From: Agromyces bauzanensis
GTDB taxonomy: Bacteria > Actinomycetota > Actinomycetes > Actinomycetales > Microbacteriaceae
DNA length: 64,000 bases
Direction of reading: 5' to 3'
NCBI RefSeq assembly: GCF_014645655.1
Contig: NZ_BMMD01000001.1
Location: forward strand, 214,229 to 278,228
Positions within the stretch are counted from its first letter, which is position 1, and every line of letters begins with the position of its first letter. The notes under the pieces were generated by a model. That model saw only the letters and a program-made list of their open reading frames with translations. It did no database searches and was not told where the DNA came from. Of this stretch, positions 17,629 through 26,084 are shown piece by piece. Made by a program: the position numbers and the translations under genes.

Positions 17629-18864
17629 TCAGCGCACGGCCACGTCGGCGACCGCGCCGCCCGGCTCGGGTCCGCGTGCCGCCTCCGCACGGCCGTACCG
17701 TGCCGCGAGGGGTGCCGCGCTGGCGCCGTGCGCGACGACGCTGAGGAATACGGTGGCGGCGATGACGGTGACGGCGAGGGCGGCGTCGGATTCGCCCAGT
17801 TCCTCCAGCGCGAGCAGGGCGAATACCAACGATGCGAGCCCCCTCGGACCGAACCAGCCCACGAACAGCACCGTGTTGCGGTCGAGGCCCGACCCGATCG
17901 TCGCGATCGCGACCGGGAGCATCCGCACGATGGTGAGGCTCAGGACTGCGTACAGCACCAGGGCCGGGCTGAGGCGGTCCAGGAGAATCGGGATCGCGAT
18001 CGCACCGAAGGCCAGCCAGACCAGAAGTGAGACCAGGCCGCTGGCCTGCTCGAGGAATACCAGTTCCGCCCGGCCGCGACGCCCCGCGGTCGCGCCGAAG
18101 GCGAGCCCGCCGCAGAACGCCGCGACGAATCCGTTGCCGCCGACGACGACGGCCAGCACGTAGGAGACGAGGGCGAGCGCCAGGACGGCGATCCCGGCGA
18201 AGTCCTCGGCGACCCAGCCCATGCGGCGTGTCAGGCGCAACAGGGCGCCGCCCGCTCCGCCGATCACGACGCCGATGAGCGCGCCGATCGCGAGTTGCGC
18301 GAGGGCCGTGGCGAGGCCCGCTGCGCCCTCCACGCCCTCGACGGCCGCCGCACCGGCGATCGCGAACATCACGACGGGCGTCGCGATGCCGTCGTTCAGG
18401 CCGCTCTCGACGGTGATCAGCCGTCGTATCCGCGACGGCACGGCCGGGTTCGTCACAACAGGCACGCCGAGCGCCGCGTCCGTGGGGGCGAGCGCCGCGG
18501 CGACCAGCAGCGCGAGCCAGCCGTCGAGCTCCGGGAAGAGCCACCTCGCCAGCCCCCACCCGGCGAGGATGGTGAGGGGCAGGCCGATGCCGAGCAGGCG
18601 GGAGTACCGGCCGAGGTCGGCGCGCAGGTCCTGGACGCGCACTCGTGCGGCATCGGAGAAGAGCACCCAGACCAAGGCGATCTCGGCCAGCGGCTTCAGC
18701 GTCTCCGGCGCCGCGCCGGCGTCGACCAGCCCGAGGCCCACCAGGCCCGCGCCGAGGGCCGTGAAGACGATCGGTGCGGCGAGGTCGGCTCGCTCCAACC
18801 GAGCCGCGACGGTTCCCCAGAGGAAGATCGCCGCCAGCACCAGCAGCACCGCCACCGCGTCCAT
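17629..18864 (-). CDS. CPA1-type cation:proton antiporter (NhaP-like)
   Basis: 411-aa polytopic membrane protein with about 12 helices and no large cytosolic tail. The ion-binding region reads AAALAPTDAALGVPVVTNP followed by RRLITVESGLNDGIATP; the ESGLND motif is the CPA1 signature with the Asn-Asp pair. VGWFGPRGLASLVFALLALE matches the conserved late motif. It probably exchanges Na+ or K+ for protons. ATG 18864 is preferred (AGGTGGGA directly upstream) over a GTG at 18879. Confidence 0.9.
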   Translation of the reverse strand: MDAVAVLLVLAAIFLWGTVAARLERADLAAPIVFTALGAGLVGLGLVDAGAAPETLKPLAEIALVWVLFSDAARVRVQDLRADLGRYSRLLGIGLPLTILAGWGLARWLFPELDGWLALLVAAALAPTDAALGVPVVTNPAVPSRIRRLITVESGLNDGIATPVVMFAIAGAAAVEGVEGAAGLATALAQLAIGALIGVVIGGAGGALLRLTRRMGWVAEDFAGIAVLALALVSYVLAVVVGGNGFVAAFCGGLAFGATAGRRGRAELVFLEQASGLVSLLVWLAFGAIAIPILLDRLSPALVLYAVLSLTIVRMLPVAIATIGSGLDRNTVLFVGWFGPRGLASLVFALLALEELGESDAALAVTVIAATVFLSVVAHGASAAPLAARYGRAEAARGPEPGGAVADVAVR

Positions 18865-19040
18865 TCCCACCTGCCTCACTGCGTCGTCGCTGTGACCGCA
18901 CGGCGCCCATGCCGAGGTGGTCTCAGCATCTCTGTGGGTCGACGGGAGAGAGGGGCCATTGGTCCTGTCGCTCCGTCAGGTCGGGACCTTCGCCCCGACG
19001 GGCGGTGCGGTGCGGTGGGAGCATGTCGGCACGGAGGCCC

Positions 19041-20180
19041 ATGATGAATCGACCGATGAGCTCGGCACCCATCCCGTTCACGAGCGACGACTACGCGGCC
19101 CGGATGGCTCGCGCGGTCGACGATGCGCTCGCGGCGGGACTCGACGGCGTCATCGTGACGCCCGGACCTGACCTGGCGTGGCTCACGGGCTACCGCCCCA
19201 CCGCCATAACGGAGCGACTGACCATGCTGGCCCTCGCGCCCGACGTGCAGCCGACGTTGCTCGTGCCCGTGCTCGAGCGACCCGATGCCGAGGCCGCCGA
19301 GGGCGCCGCGAGCGTGGCCATCGTCGACTGGGTCGACGGAGCGGACCCCTACGAGTCGGCCGCTCGACTGCTGCGCCACGAGGGGCGGTTCGGGATCTCG
19401 GATTCGGCGTGGGCGATGCACCTGCTCGGGTTGCAGTCGACCCTGCCCGACACCCGGTACCGGGCGTCGAGCCAGGGCCTGCCCATGATGCGCGCGATCA
19501 AGGACGCCAACGAACTCGCTCGTCTGGCGATGGCGGGCGCCGCTGCCGACGCGACCTACGGAGAGATCGTGAACGTGCGGTTCGCCGGCCGGCGCGAGAC
19601 GGAGGTGGCGGCAGACCTCGACGCGCTCCTGCGCGAGTTCGGGCATGAGCAGGTCGACTTCACGGTCGTCGGCTCGGGCCCCAACGGGGCGAACCCGCAT
19701 CACGAGGCCGGCGATCGTGTGATCGAGCAGGGCGATGCGGTCGTGCTCGACTTCGGCGGCCTCATGCACGGCTACGGGTCGGACACCACCCGCACGGTCT
19801 GCGTCGGCGAGCCGTCTGCGCTGGTGCGGGAGGTGCACGAGATCGTCAGGCGGGCGCAGCAGACGGCGTTCCAGGCGGTGCGTCCGGGAGTGCCGTGCCA
19901 GGAGGTCGACCGGGCTGCCCGGGCGGTGATCACCGACGCGGGGTACGGCGAGGCGTTCATCCACCGCACGGGCCACGGAATCGGCGTGACCACCCATGAG
20001 CCGCCGTACATGGTCGAAGGCGAGGAGCAGCCGCTCCGGCCCGGGATGTGCTTCTCGATCGAGCCGGGCATCTACCTCGCCGGGCGCTTCGGTGTGCGCA
20101 TCGAGGACATCGTCACGGTCACCGACACGGGCGGCGAGCGGTTCAACAACTCCGACCACGGCCTCCACATCGTCGAATAG
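19041..20180 (+). CDS. pepQ: M24 family metallopeptidase (Xaa-Pro peptidase-like)
   Basis: Cytosolic pita-bread-fold peptidase of about 379 aa. The N-terminal creatinase-like domain (DGVIVTPGPDLAWLTGYRPT) precedes the catalytic domain. All five metal ligands are present: Asp in VVLDFGG, Asp in GSDTTRTVCVG, His in HRTGHGIGVTTHEPP, Glu in CFSIEPGIY, Glu in VRIEDIVTV. It likely cleaves X-Pro dipeptides or N-terminal X-Pro bonds. GGAGG at 19033-19037 supports ATG 19041 or 19044. The symbol is a best guess among M24 paralogues. Confidence 0.9.
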   Translation: MMNRPMSSAPIPFTSDDYAARMARAVDDALAAGLDGVIVTPGPDLAWLTGYRPTAITERLTMLALAPDVQPTLLVPVLERPDAEAAEGAASVAIVDWVDGADPYESAARLLRHEGRFGISDSAWAMHLLGLQSTLPDTRYRASSQGLPMMRAIKDANELARLAMAGAAADATYGEIVNVRFAGRRETEVAADLDALLREFGHEQVDFTVVGSGPNGANPHHEAGDRVIEQGDAVVLDFGGLMHGYGSDTTRTVCVGEPSALVREVHEIVRRAQQTAFQAVRPGVPCQEVDRAARAVITDAGYGEAFIHRTGHGIGVTTHEPPYMVEGEEQPLRPGMCFSIEPGIYLAGRFGVRIEDIVTVTDTGGERFNNSDHGLHIVE

Positions 20181-20226
20181 GAGGCGGCCCGCGGTCTCGC
20201 CTCTTCGGTTCTCAGAGGGCCGGCCG

Positions 20227-21900
20227 TCATGACTCGATCGGTGCGCCGCTGACGGCGGGCACGGTGACGGATGCCACCTCCTCGAGTTTCGGGTGCAGCT
20301 CGTCGTCGCTCACCACCACGCCGGTGTGCCACGTCAGCTTCAGTCCGTCGGGTCCGTCCTGCAGCAGGACCAGGTTGTTGTCGAACCACGGACCCTTCAC
20401 GGTGTGCCAGCGGAACGGGGCATCTGGAACCTTCACCGAGCGCGCGGCCGCCGCGCCCACCGGGGTCGCGGCGCCGTACGACATGACCACCGCGAACCAG
20501 CGCAGGAAGCGGGGGAGCGGGTTGCGCACGGGCGAGCAGACCGACTGCAGGATGCGCCCGCCGCCCTCGCGTTCGACCTCGGCGAGATAGGAGAAGTGCA
20601 CGTCGCCCGACAGGAACGTGACGGTTTGTGGGGCCGGGCCGCGTTCGCCGTCGGCGACCTCGGTCACCATGCGGGCCACCGCCTGGAAGCTGTCCTGGAA
20701 CGCCGCCCAGTGCTCCAGGTCGACGGCCTGCCGCAGTCGCTCGCCGACCCAGGCAGCCGCCCTTCCCCACGCGCCCTGCGCGATCGCCTCGTCCCACGCC
20801 TCGACATGGTGCAGGCCCATGGGCAGGAGGAACGGCAGCGACGTGGCCACCATCACGTGCCGGAACCCGCCGCGCAGCCGGTCGTCGAACCACGCGAGCT
20901 CCTCGGCGTCGAGCAGCCCTCGGGCGGACGGCGTGAGGTCGCGCGCGGCCCGCGAGTCGACCACGATGAGGCGCACGTCATCGACGTCGCGCGAGTAGCT
21001 CCAGCGGAAGCTCGTGGGGTCCTGATCGGCCCGGTCGGCGAACGCGTCGAGTGCCTCGCTGAGGTCGAGTTCCTCGGTGCCGTGGTGCGCAGCGACGCGC
21101 TGCCACAGCTCGTCGTCGGCGCGCTCTTTCGGCGACAGGTTGCCGAGGTGCTGGTACACCCAGTACGACGCCAGGCCCGCGACGATGCGGCCGTGCCACC
21201 ACGAGGTGGCCTCCATCCTCTTCTTCCAGTCGAGCGAGGCGTTCCAGTCGTCGCGCACGTCGTGGTCGTCGAAGATCATGGCGGTCGGCACGGTCGAGAG
21301 CAGCCACCGGTTCGCCTCATCCGACCAGGCGAGCCAGTAGAGGTGCGCATACTCCTCGAAGTCCTTCAGTTCCTTGCCGGGTTCCTTGCGGATGTCACGC
21401 CGGGCCCGGATGAACTCCTGCATTTCCTTCGACGTCAGGTCGGCGTAGACCTGGTCGCCCAGGAAGAGCAGCAGATCGGGTCGGATGTCGCGGCCGGCCG
21501 CCATCGCCGAGGCGAACGTGCGCATCGAGTCGACACCGTGCGTGCGGTTGCCCGAGCGGTCGTGCGGCACGCTCGTGCGGCAGGAGCCGTAGGCCATCCG
21601 CAGCGGTCGGCCCGGCGTTCGCGTGACGATCAGGGGTGGCGGGTACTCGGATTCGGGCTCCGGCCACGCCTGCTCCCCGTCGAGCTCGACGCGGTACGGG
21701 TGCTCCGTGCCGGGCTCGAGGCCGTCGAGCTCGACGAGGGCGTAGTGGTGGCCGTGCACCGCGAACGTGCGGGCGTGCCACGTGCGCCCGTCGCGGTGGA
21801 CGCTCACCCGGCAGTCCGCGCGCGTCTCGACCCAGACGCTGGCGGAGGTCTCGTCGACGTACCGCAGCATCGGGCCGAGTACGAGGGGCGATGCTGACAT
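20227..21900 (-). CDS. PhoD-like alkaline phosphatase family protein
   Basis: 557-aa metallophosphatase of the PhoD-like superfamily. An N-terminal Ig/FN3-like domain (SASVWVETRADCRVSVHRDG) is followed by the catalytic domain: YGSCRTS, DLLLFLGDQVYAD, TAMIFDDHDVRDDWN, and FLSGDVHFSYLAEVERE near the end. These carry the Asp, Asn and His metal ligands. No signal peptide or Tat motif is visible, unlike secreted PhoD, so it probably acts in the cytosol. It converges on the M24 gene with a 46-bp gap. Confidence 0.88.
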   Translation of the reverse strand: MSASPLVLGPMLRYVDETSASVWVETRADCRVSVHRDGRTWHARTFAVHGHHYALVELDGLEPGTEHPYRVELDGEQAWPEPESEYPPPLIVTRTPGRPLRMAYGSCRTSVPHDRSGNRTHGVDSMRTFASAMAAGRDIRPDLLLFLGDQVYADLTSKEMQEFIRARRDIRKEPGKELKDFEEYAHLYWLAWSDEANRWLLSTVPTAMIFDDHDVRDDWNASLDWKKRMEATSWWHGRIVAGLASYWVYQHLGNLSPKERADDELWQRVAAHHGTEELDLSEALDAFADRADQDPTSFRWSYSRDVDDVRLIVVDSRAARDLTPSARGLLDAEELAWFDDRLRGGFRHVMVATSLPFLLPMGLHHVEAWDEAIAQGAWGRAAAWVGERLRQAVDLEHWAAFQDSFQAVARMVTEVADGERGPAPQTVTFLSGDVHFSYLAEVEREGGGRILQSVCSPVRNPLPRFLRWFAVVMSYGAATPVGAAAARSVKVPDAPFRWHTVKGPWFDNNLVLLQDGPDGLKLTWHTGVVVSDDELHPKLEEVASVTVPAVSGAPIES

Positions 21901-22011
21901 GGATTCCGTTCTATCGCGCGAACCGGCGGCGTGGCCACGGGTTGACGCGGCGGCGGTGCCCCGTCACGAGGGGCTTCGTCACGCCAGACGCGTGCCGTCG
22001 ACGCGGCCGAG

Positions 22012-22063
22012 TTGACAACTCTCGATACCCGGGGGGTATTATGAGTGATACCCCTAGGGTATC
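22012..22063 (+). promoter_or_regulatory. Sulfur-module promoter with two CsoR/CstR-like operators
   Basis: TTGACA at 22012-22017 is a perfect -35, and TATTAT at 22037-22042 is a plausible -10 (spacer 19). Two palindromes overlap it. ATACCC-GGG-GGGTAT spans 22025-22039 between the boxes, and GATACCCCTAGGGTATC spans 22047-22063 over the expected start site. ATACCC...GGGTAT sites are typical targets of CsoR-family repressors, including persulfide-sensing CstR. No such regulator is encoded in the window. Confidence 0.7.
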
Positions 22064-22117
22064 GACGTCGATGAGTTCGTCGCCCATCGACTCGCGATCT
22101 TGAGACAAGGAGCCGAC

Positions 22118-23554
22118 ATGCTGTTGGAACGCATCTATGACGAGGACCTCGCCCAGGCCGGCTATTTCGTCGGCTGCCAGGCGAAAGGCCAGGCGATCGT
22201 GGTCGACCCGCGTCGCGACCTTGACGTGTACCTCGAGCTCGCGCGCAAGAACGGCATGACGATCACCGCGGTGACCGAGACGCACATCCACGCGGACTAC
22301 CTGTCGGGCACGCGGGAACTGGCGGCACGGACCGGCGCGACGATGTACGTGTCGGACGAGGGCGGCCCCGACTGGACCTACGGCCCCGCCTTCGACGGCG
22401 CCGTTCGCATGAAGCACGGGCACGAGATCACCCTCGGCAACATCGCCGTCACGGCGGTGCATACGCCGGGTCACACCCCCGAGCACCTGTCGTTCCTCGT
22501 GACCGACGGCGCCCAGGCAGAGGAGCCCGGCTTCATGCTCACCGGCGACTTCGTCTTCGTCGGCGACCTCGGGCGTCCCGACCTGCTGGATGAGGCCGCG
22601 GGTGGCGTCGACACTCGCTTCCGCGGCGCGCACGATCTCTTCGTGAGCCTGCGCAACCGGTTCCTCACCCTGCCCGACTACGTCCAGGTGCTACCCGCGC
22701 ACGGGTCCGGGAGCGCGTGCGGCAAGGCGCTCGGCGCGATCGCATCGTCGACCGTCGGATACGAGCGGGCGTTCTCCTGGTGGAGCGGGTACCTGCGTGA
22801 CAACGACGAGCAGGGATTCGTCGACGAGCTGCTCAGTGGCCAGCCCGACGCGCACGCCTACTTCGCGCGGATGAAGGTGCAGAACAAGGTCGGACCGGCG
22901 GTCATCGGCGAGTCCGACGAACTCGCCGAGTACACGCCCGAGCGGCTGCGCGCCGAGCTCGCCGCCGACGAGGTCATCCTCGTCGATACGCGGCACAACA
23001 CGGCCGTGCACGAGGGCACCGTCGCCCGATCGCTGAACATCCCGGGCATCGCCAAGGCGGCGAGCTACGGGGCGTGGGTGGTCGACCCCGAGGTCGAGCA
23101 GCGACCGCTCGTGCTCCTGGCCGCCGACGTGAACGAGGCGACGCAGCTGCGCGACCATCTGGTGCGCGTCGGCATCGACTCCGTCGCCGGGTTCATCGCC
23201 TCGCTCGAGGGCGTGGACCTGGTCGCACCCAGGCTGCTGCAGCCCGAGGAGCTCCCCGGGTTCGACTACGACCTGCTCCTCGACGTACGCAACCGGACCG
23301 AGTACGCGGAAGGGCACCTGCCCGGTGCCGCCCAGCTCAGCGGCGGTCGCGTGATGTGGCACACCGATGAGCTGCCCGAGCACGGCACCATCGTCACCTA
23401 CTGCCAGAGCGGCGTGCGCAACAGCGTCGCCTCCAGTGCCCTGCGCCGCGCCGGATACGACGTCGTCGAGCTCGACGGCTCGTACCTCGGCTGGACCCGG
23501 GTTCCCGGCAATGTGCCGGTCACCGAGGCATCCCCCGTTTCGAAGGCTGCATAG
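22118..23554 (+). CDS. Persulfide dioxygenase-like MBL protein with two rhodanese domains
   Basis: 478-aa protein of the CstB/Blh type. Residues 1 to about 240 form a metallo-beta-lactamase domain with the iron-binding motif ETHIHADYLSGTREL, then VHTPGHTPEHLSF and TGDFVFVGDLGRPDLL, as in persulfide dioxygenases. The first rhodanese domain (about 268-365) has no cysteine in its loop (LLAADVNEATQL) and is presumably inactive. The second (about 385-470) keeps Cys429 in TYCQSGVRN. It should oxidise low-molecular-weight persulfides to sulfite and/or thiosulfate. ATG 22118 follows an ACAAGGAG site. First gene of a three-gene sulfur module. Confidence 0.92.
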   Translation: MLLERIYDEDLAQAGYFVGCQAKGQAIVVDPRRDLDVYLELARKNGMTITAVTETHIHADYLSGTRELAARTGATMYVSDEGGPDWTYGPAFDGAVRMKHGHEITLGNIAVTAVHTPGHTPEHLSFLVTDGAQAEEPGFMLTGDFVFVGDLGRPDLLDEAAGGVDTRFRGAHDLFVSLRNRFLTLPDYVQVLPAHGSGSACGKALGAIASSTVGYERAFSWWSGYLRDNDEQGFVDELLSGQPDAHAYFARMKVQNKVGPAVIGESDELAEYTPERLRAELAADEVILVDTRHNTAVHEGTVARSLNIPGIAKAASYGAWVVDPEVEQRPLVLLAADVNEATQLRDHLVRVGIDSVAGFIASLEGVDLVAPRLLQPEELPGFDYDLLLDVRNRTEYAEGHLPGAAQLSGGRVMWHTDELPEHGTIVTYCQSGVRNSVASSALRRAGYDVVELDGSYLGWTRVPGNVPVTEASPVSKAA

Positions 23555-23563
23555 GAGGCGACC

Positions 23564-23866
23564 ATGGCGGACATCACCGTCGCACAGGTCCGGGAGCGCC
23601 TGGGCGGCGCCGACCAGCTCATCGACGTACGCGAGATCCACGAGGTCGCCGAGGGCATGGTTCCGGGCGCGAAGAACATCCCGCTCGGCACGCTGCCGTC
23701 GCGGCTGGGTGAGATCGACCGCGCTCGGCCGGTCATCGCGATCTGCCGGTCGGGCAACCGATCGCGTCAGGCGACCGAGGTCCTGAAGACCGCCGGCTTC
23801 CGCGTCGACAACATGGAGGGCGGCATGATCGCCTGGTCCCGGGCGGGACTGCCTGTCGATCGGTGA
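23564..23866 (+). CDS. Single-domain rhodanese
   Basis: 100-aa sulfurtransferase with the whole rhodanese fold: QLIDVREIHEVAEGMVPGAK, then Cys61 in the active loop AICRSGNRSRQA, and a C-terminal EGGMIAWSRAGLP. It carries persulfide sulfur between donors and thiol acceptors in the cytosol. It lies nine bases downstream of the dioxygenase gene with an AGGAGG ribosome site, clearly in the same operon. Confidence 0.93.
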   Translation: MADITVAQVRERLGGADQLIDVREIHEVAEGMVPGAKNIPLGTLPSRLGEIDRARPVIAICRSGNRSRQATEVLKTAGFRVDNMEGGMIAWSRAGLPVDR

Positions 23867-23879
23867 CACCCTCCCCGCA

Positions 23880-23912
23880 GCGTGGCCCGCACCTCACGGT
23901 CGCGGGCCACGC
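23880..23912 (+). terminator. Strong intercistronic hairpin between rhodanese and TSUP genes
   Basis: A perfect 11-bp stem, GCGTGGCCCGC (23880-23890) with GCGGGCCACGC (23902-23912), and an 11-base loop. There is no T-run. It lies 13 bases after the rhodanese stop and 26 bases before the TSUP start, so it could partly terminate or stabilise the upstream mRNA. Confidence 0.5.
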
Positions 23913-23938
23913 CGCTGAACACCCACGGAAGTCGGTAC

Positions 23939-24724
23939 ATGGAAATCGGACTCGTCATCGCGCTGCTGCTCGCGGTGCTCGTCGGCGTGGCGCTCGGGCT
24001 CATGGGCGGCGGCGGGTCGATCCTCACCGTGCCGATCCTCACCTACGTGCTCGGCATGGGCCCCAAGGAGGCGATCGCGGCATCCCTGTTCATCGTCGGG
24101 GTCACCAGCGCCGTGAGCGTCTTCTCGCACGCACGCGCCGGACGAGTGCGGTGGAAGACCGGCCTCATCTTCGGCGCCGCCGGGATGGCCGGCGCGTTCC
24201 TCGGCGGCATCCTCGGCGGCTACATCCCCGGCCCCGTCCTCATGGTCCTGTTCGCCATCATGATGATCGCCACGGCGACCGCCATGATCCGCGGCCGCAG
24301 GAAGACGGCCGACCCGACCGGCGAACCGCGAACGCTGCCGGTGGCGCGCATCCTCCTCGACGGATTCGCGGTCGGCATCGCCACCGGGCTCGTCGGCGCC
24401 GGAGGCGGATTCCTCATCGTTCCGGCCCTGAACCTCCTGGGCGGACTTCCCATGGCGGTCGCGGTCGGCACGTCGCTGCTGGTCATCGCGATGAAGTCGT
24501 TCGCCGGCCTGAGCGGCTACCTCCTCAGCGTGCAGCTCGACTGGCCGGTGGTGCTCGCCTTCACAGCGATCGCGATCGCCGGCTCGTTCATCGGCTCGGC
24601 CCTGGCCGGGAAGGTCCCCGAGACCGCGCTGCGCAAGGGCTTCGGCATCTTCGTGCTCGTCGTCGGCGGGTTCGTCATCTTCCAGGAGGCGCCCGCGCTG
24701 GTCGCCCTCTTCTCGGGCGGCTGA
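23939..24724 (+). CDS. TSUP (TauE/SafE) family sulfur-compound permease
   Basis: 261-aa membrane protein with about eight helices in two repeats. The glycine-rich repeat motifs LGLMGGGGSILTVPIL (near residue 20) and GLVGAGGGFLIVPAL (near residue 150) mark the TSUP family. Such permeases move sulfite, thiosulfate or organosulfonates. Behind a persulfide dioxygenase and a rhodanese, sulfite or thiosulfate export is the likely role. ATG 23939 has GGAAG upstream; the in-frame ORF extends further but lacks a good site. Confidence 0.9.
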   Translation: MEIGLVIALLLAVLVGVALGLMGGGGSILTVPILTYVLGMGPKEAIAASLFIVGVTSAVSVFSHARAGRVRWKTGLIFGAAGMAGAFLGGILGGYIPGPVLMVLFAIMMIATATAMIRGRRKTADPTGEPRTLPVARILLDGFAVGIATGLVGAGGGFLIVPALNLLGGLPMAVAVGTSLLVIAMKSFAGLSGYLLSVQLDWPVVLAFTAIAIAGSFIGSALAGKVPETALRKGFGIFVLVVGGFVIFQEAPALVALFSGG

Positions 24725-24802
24725 CCGACCGCGCAGCAGGTCGATCCTGCCGCGGCTCGCACCTGGAGTGCGCGACGGAGTGGGCCCGCTGGCGCGCCAG
24801 CC

Positions 24803-24811
24803 TGTGGATAA
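24803..24811 (-). promoter_or_regulatory. Perfect single DnaA-box match
   Basis: TGTGGATAA, the exact complement of the consensus TTATCCACA, in the gap before tadA. A lone box could be chance or a DnaA-regulated promoter. No AT-rich unwinding element or box cluster is present, so this is not an origin. Confidence 0.25.
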
Positions 24812-24842
24812 GTCCGCGGCGGGGCATCCGCTCGCCGCCAAT

Positions 24843-26084
24843 ATGGTGCGCATGACCGACCCCGTGCGCACGATCGCCGAGCGGGTGCGCACGCGGGTGC
24901 TCCGCGACGGGGTCGATCTCATCGGCGACGGCGCGCTCGCCGCCCGCTATGCCGACGAGGAGGTGCGGCGGTACAGCGAGCGTGCACTCGCCGGTGCGCA
25001 CGCGCAGCTCGGCGACGAGCCGGGCACGGCACGCGACGTCGTGGCGGCCATCACCGGCTACGGACCGTTGCAGCCGTTCTTCGACGACCCGACGGTCGAG
25101 GAGATCTGGATCAACGCGCCGACGCGCGTGTTCGTCGCGCGTGACGGCGTCGCCGAGCTCACCACGGTCGTGCTCTCCGACCGCGAGGTGCGCGAGCTCG
25201 TCGAGCGGATGCTCCAGCACTCGGGTCGCCGGGTCGACCTGTCGTCGCCCTTCGTCGACGCGTCCCTGCCCGACGGCTCGCGGCTGCACGTCGCCATTCC
25301 CGACGTCACGCGGGCGCACTGGGCGGTGAACGTCCGCAAGTTCCATCGCAGCATCCGCACGCTCGGCCAGCTCGTCGAGCTCGGCTCGCTCACCCGGCAG
25401 GCAGCGGAGTTCCTGCGCATGAGCGTGCTCGCCGGCGCCAACATCCTCGTCTCGGGGGCGACGCATACCGGCAAGACGACCATGCTCAATGCCCTGATGT
25501 CGTCGGCGCGTCTCGACGATCGCGTGGTGACGGTCGAGGAGACGTTCGAGCTCGAGCTCGGCGTGCGCGACGTCGTGGCGATGCAGTGCCGCCAGGCGAG
25601 TCTCGAGGGCACCGGTGAGATCACGCTCCGCCGCCTCATCAAGGAGGCGCTGCGCATGCGCCCCGACCGGCTCGTCGTGGGGGAGGTGCGCGAGGCCGAG
25701 AGCCTCGACCTCCTGATCGCCCTGAACTCCGGCTTGCCGGGCATGTGCACCATCCACGCCAACACCGCGCGCGACGCGCTCGTGAAGCTGTGCACACTGC
25801 CGCTCCTGGCCGGACGCAACATCGACGCGTCGTTCGTCGTTCCGACGGTCGCGAGCTGCATCGACGTCGTGGTGCACCTCGGCATCGAGCGCGACGGCTC
25901 GCGCCGCGTGATGGAGATCGCGGCGGTCACGGGAGCGACGACGGATTCCGCCATCGTCGCCGAGGCGATCTTCGACCGTCGCCGAGGCGCTCTCGAGCCG
26001 ACTGGCGCACGACCCGTGCGCCTCGAGAAATACGCGGCTGCAGGGCTCGACCCCGAGATCGTGCTCGGACGGGCCGTCGCATGA
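24843..26084 (+). CDS. tadA: Tad pilus secretion ATPase TadA/CpaF
   Basis: Hexameric secretion ATPase of about 413 aa that powers Flp-pilus assembly or type II-like secretion from the cytosolic face. An N-terminal helical domain leads to YGPLQPFFDDPTVEEIWINA, typical of CpaF. Walker A is SGATHTGKTTMLNAL. The Asp box, Walker B (RPDRLVVGEVREAESLDLL) and His box (GMCTIHANTARDAL) are all intact. Start is ATG 24843 or 24852; no ribosome site decides. The usual upstream tadZ/ssd gene is absent. The stop overlaps the tadB start (ATGA). Confidence 0.93.
   Translation: MVRMTDPVRTIAERVRTRVLRDGVDLIGDGALAARYADEEVRRYSERALAGAHAQLGDEPGTARDVVAAITGYGPLQPFFDDPTVEEIWINAPTRVFVARDGVAELTTVVLSDREVRELVERMLQHSGRRVDLSSPFVDASLPDGSRLHVAIPDVTRAHWAVNVRKFHRSIRTLGQLVELGSLTRQAAEFLRMSVLAGANILVSGATHTGKTTMLNALMSSARLDDRVVTVEETFELELGVRDVVAMQCRQASLEGTGEITLRRLIKEALRMRPDRLVVGEVREAESLDLLIALNSGLPGMCTIHANTARDALVKLCTLPLLAGRNIDASFVVPTVASCIDVVVHLGIERDGSRRVMEIAAVTGATTDSAIVAEAIFDRRRGALEPTGARPVRLEKYAAAGLDPEIVLGRAVA

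Noticed and set aside
22041-22103. 20-codon ATG frame within the sulfur-operon leader
   Set aside because: It overlaps the second operator and lacks a ribosome site. The ATG is probably part of the promoter/operator.
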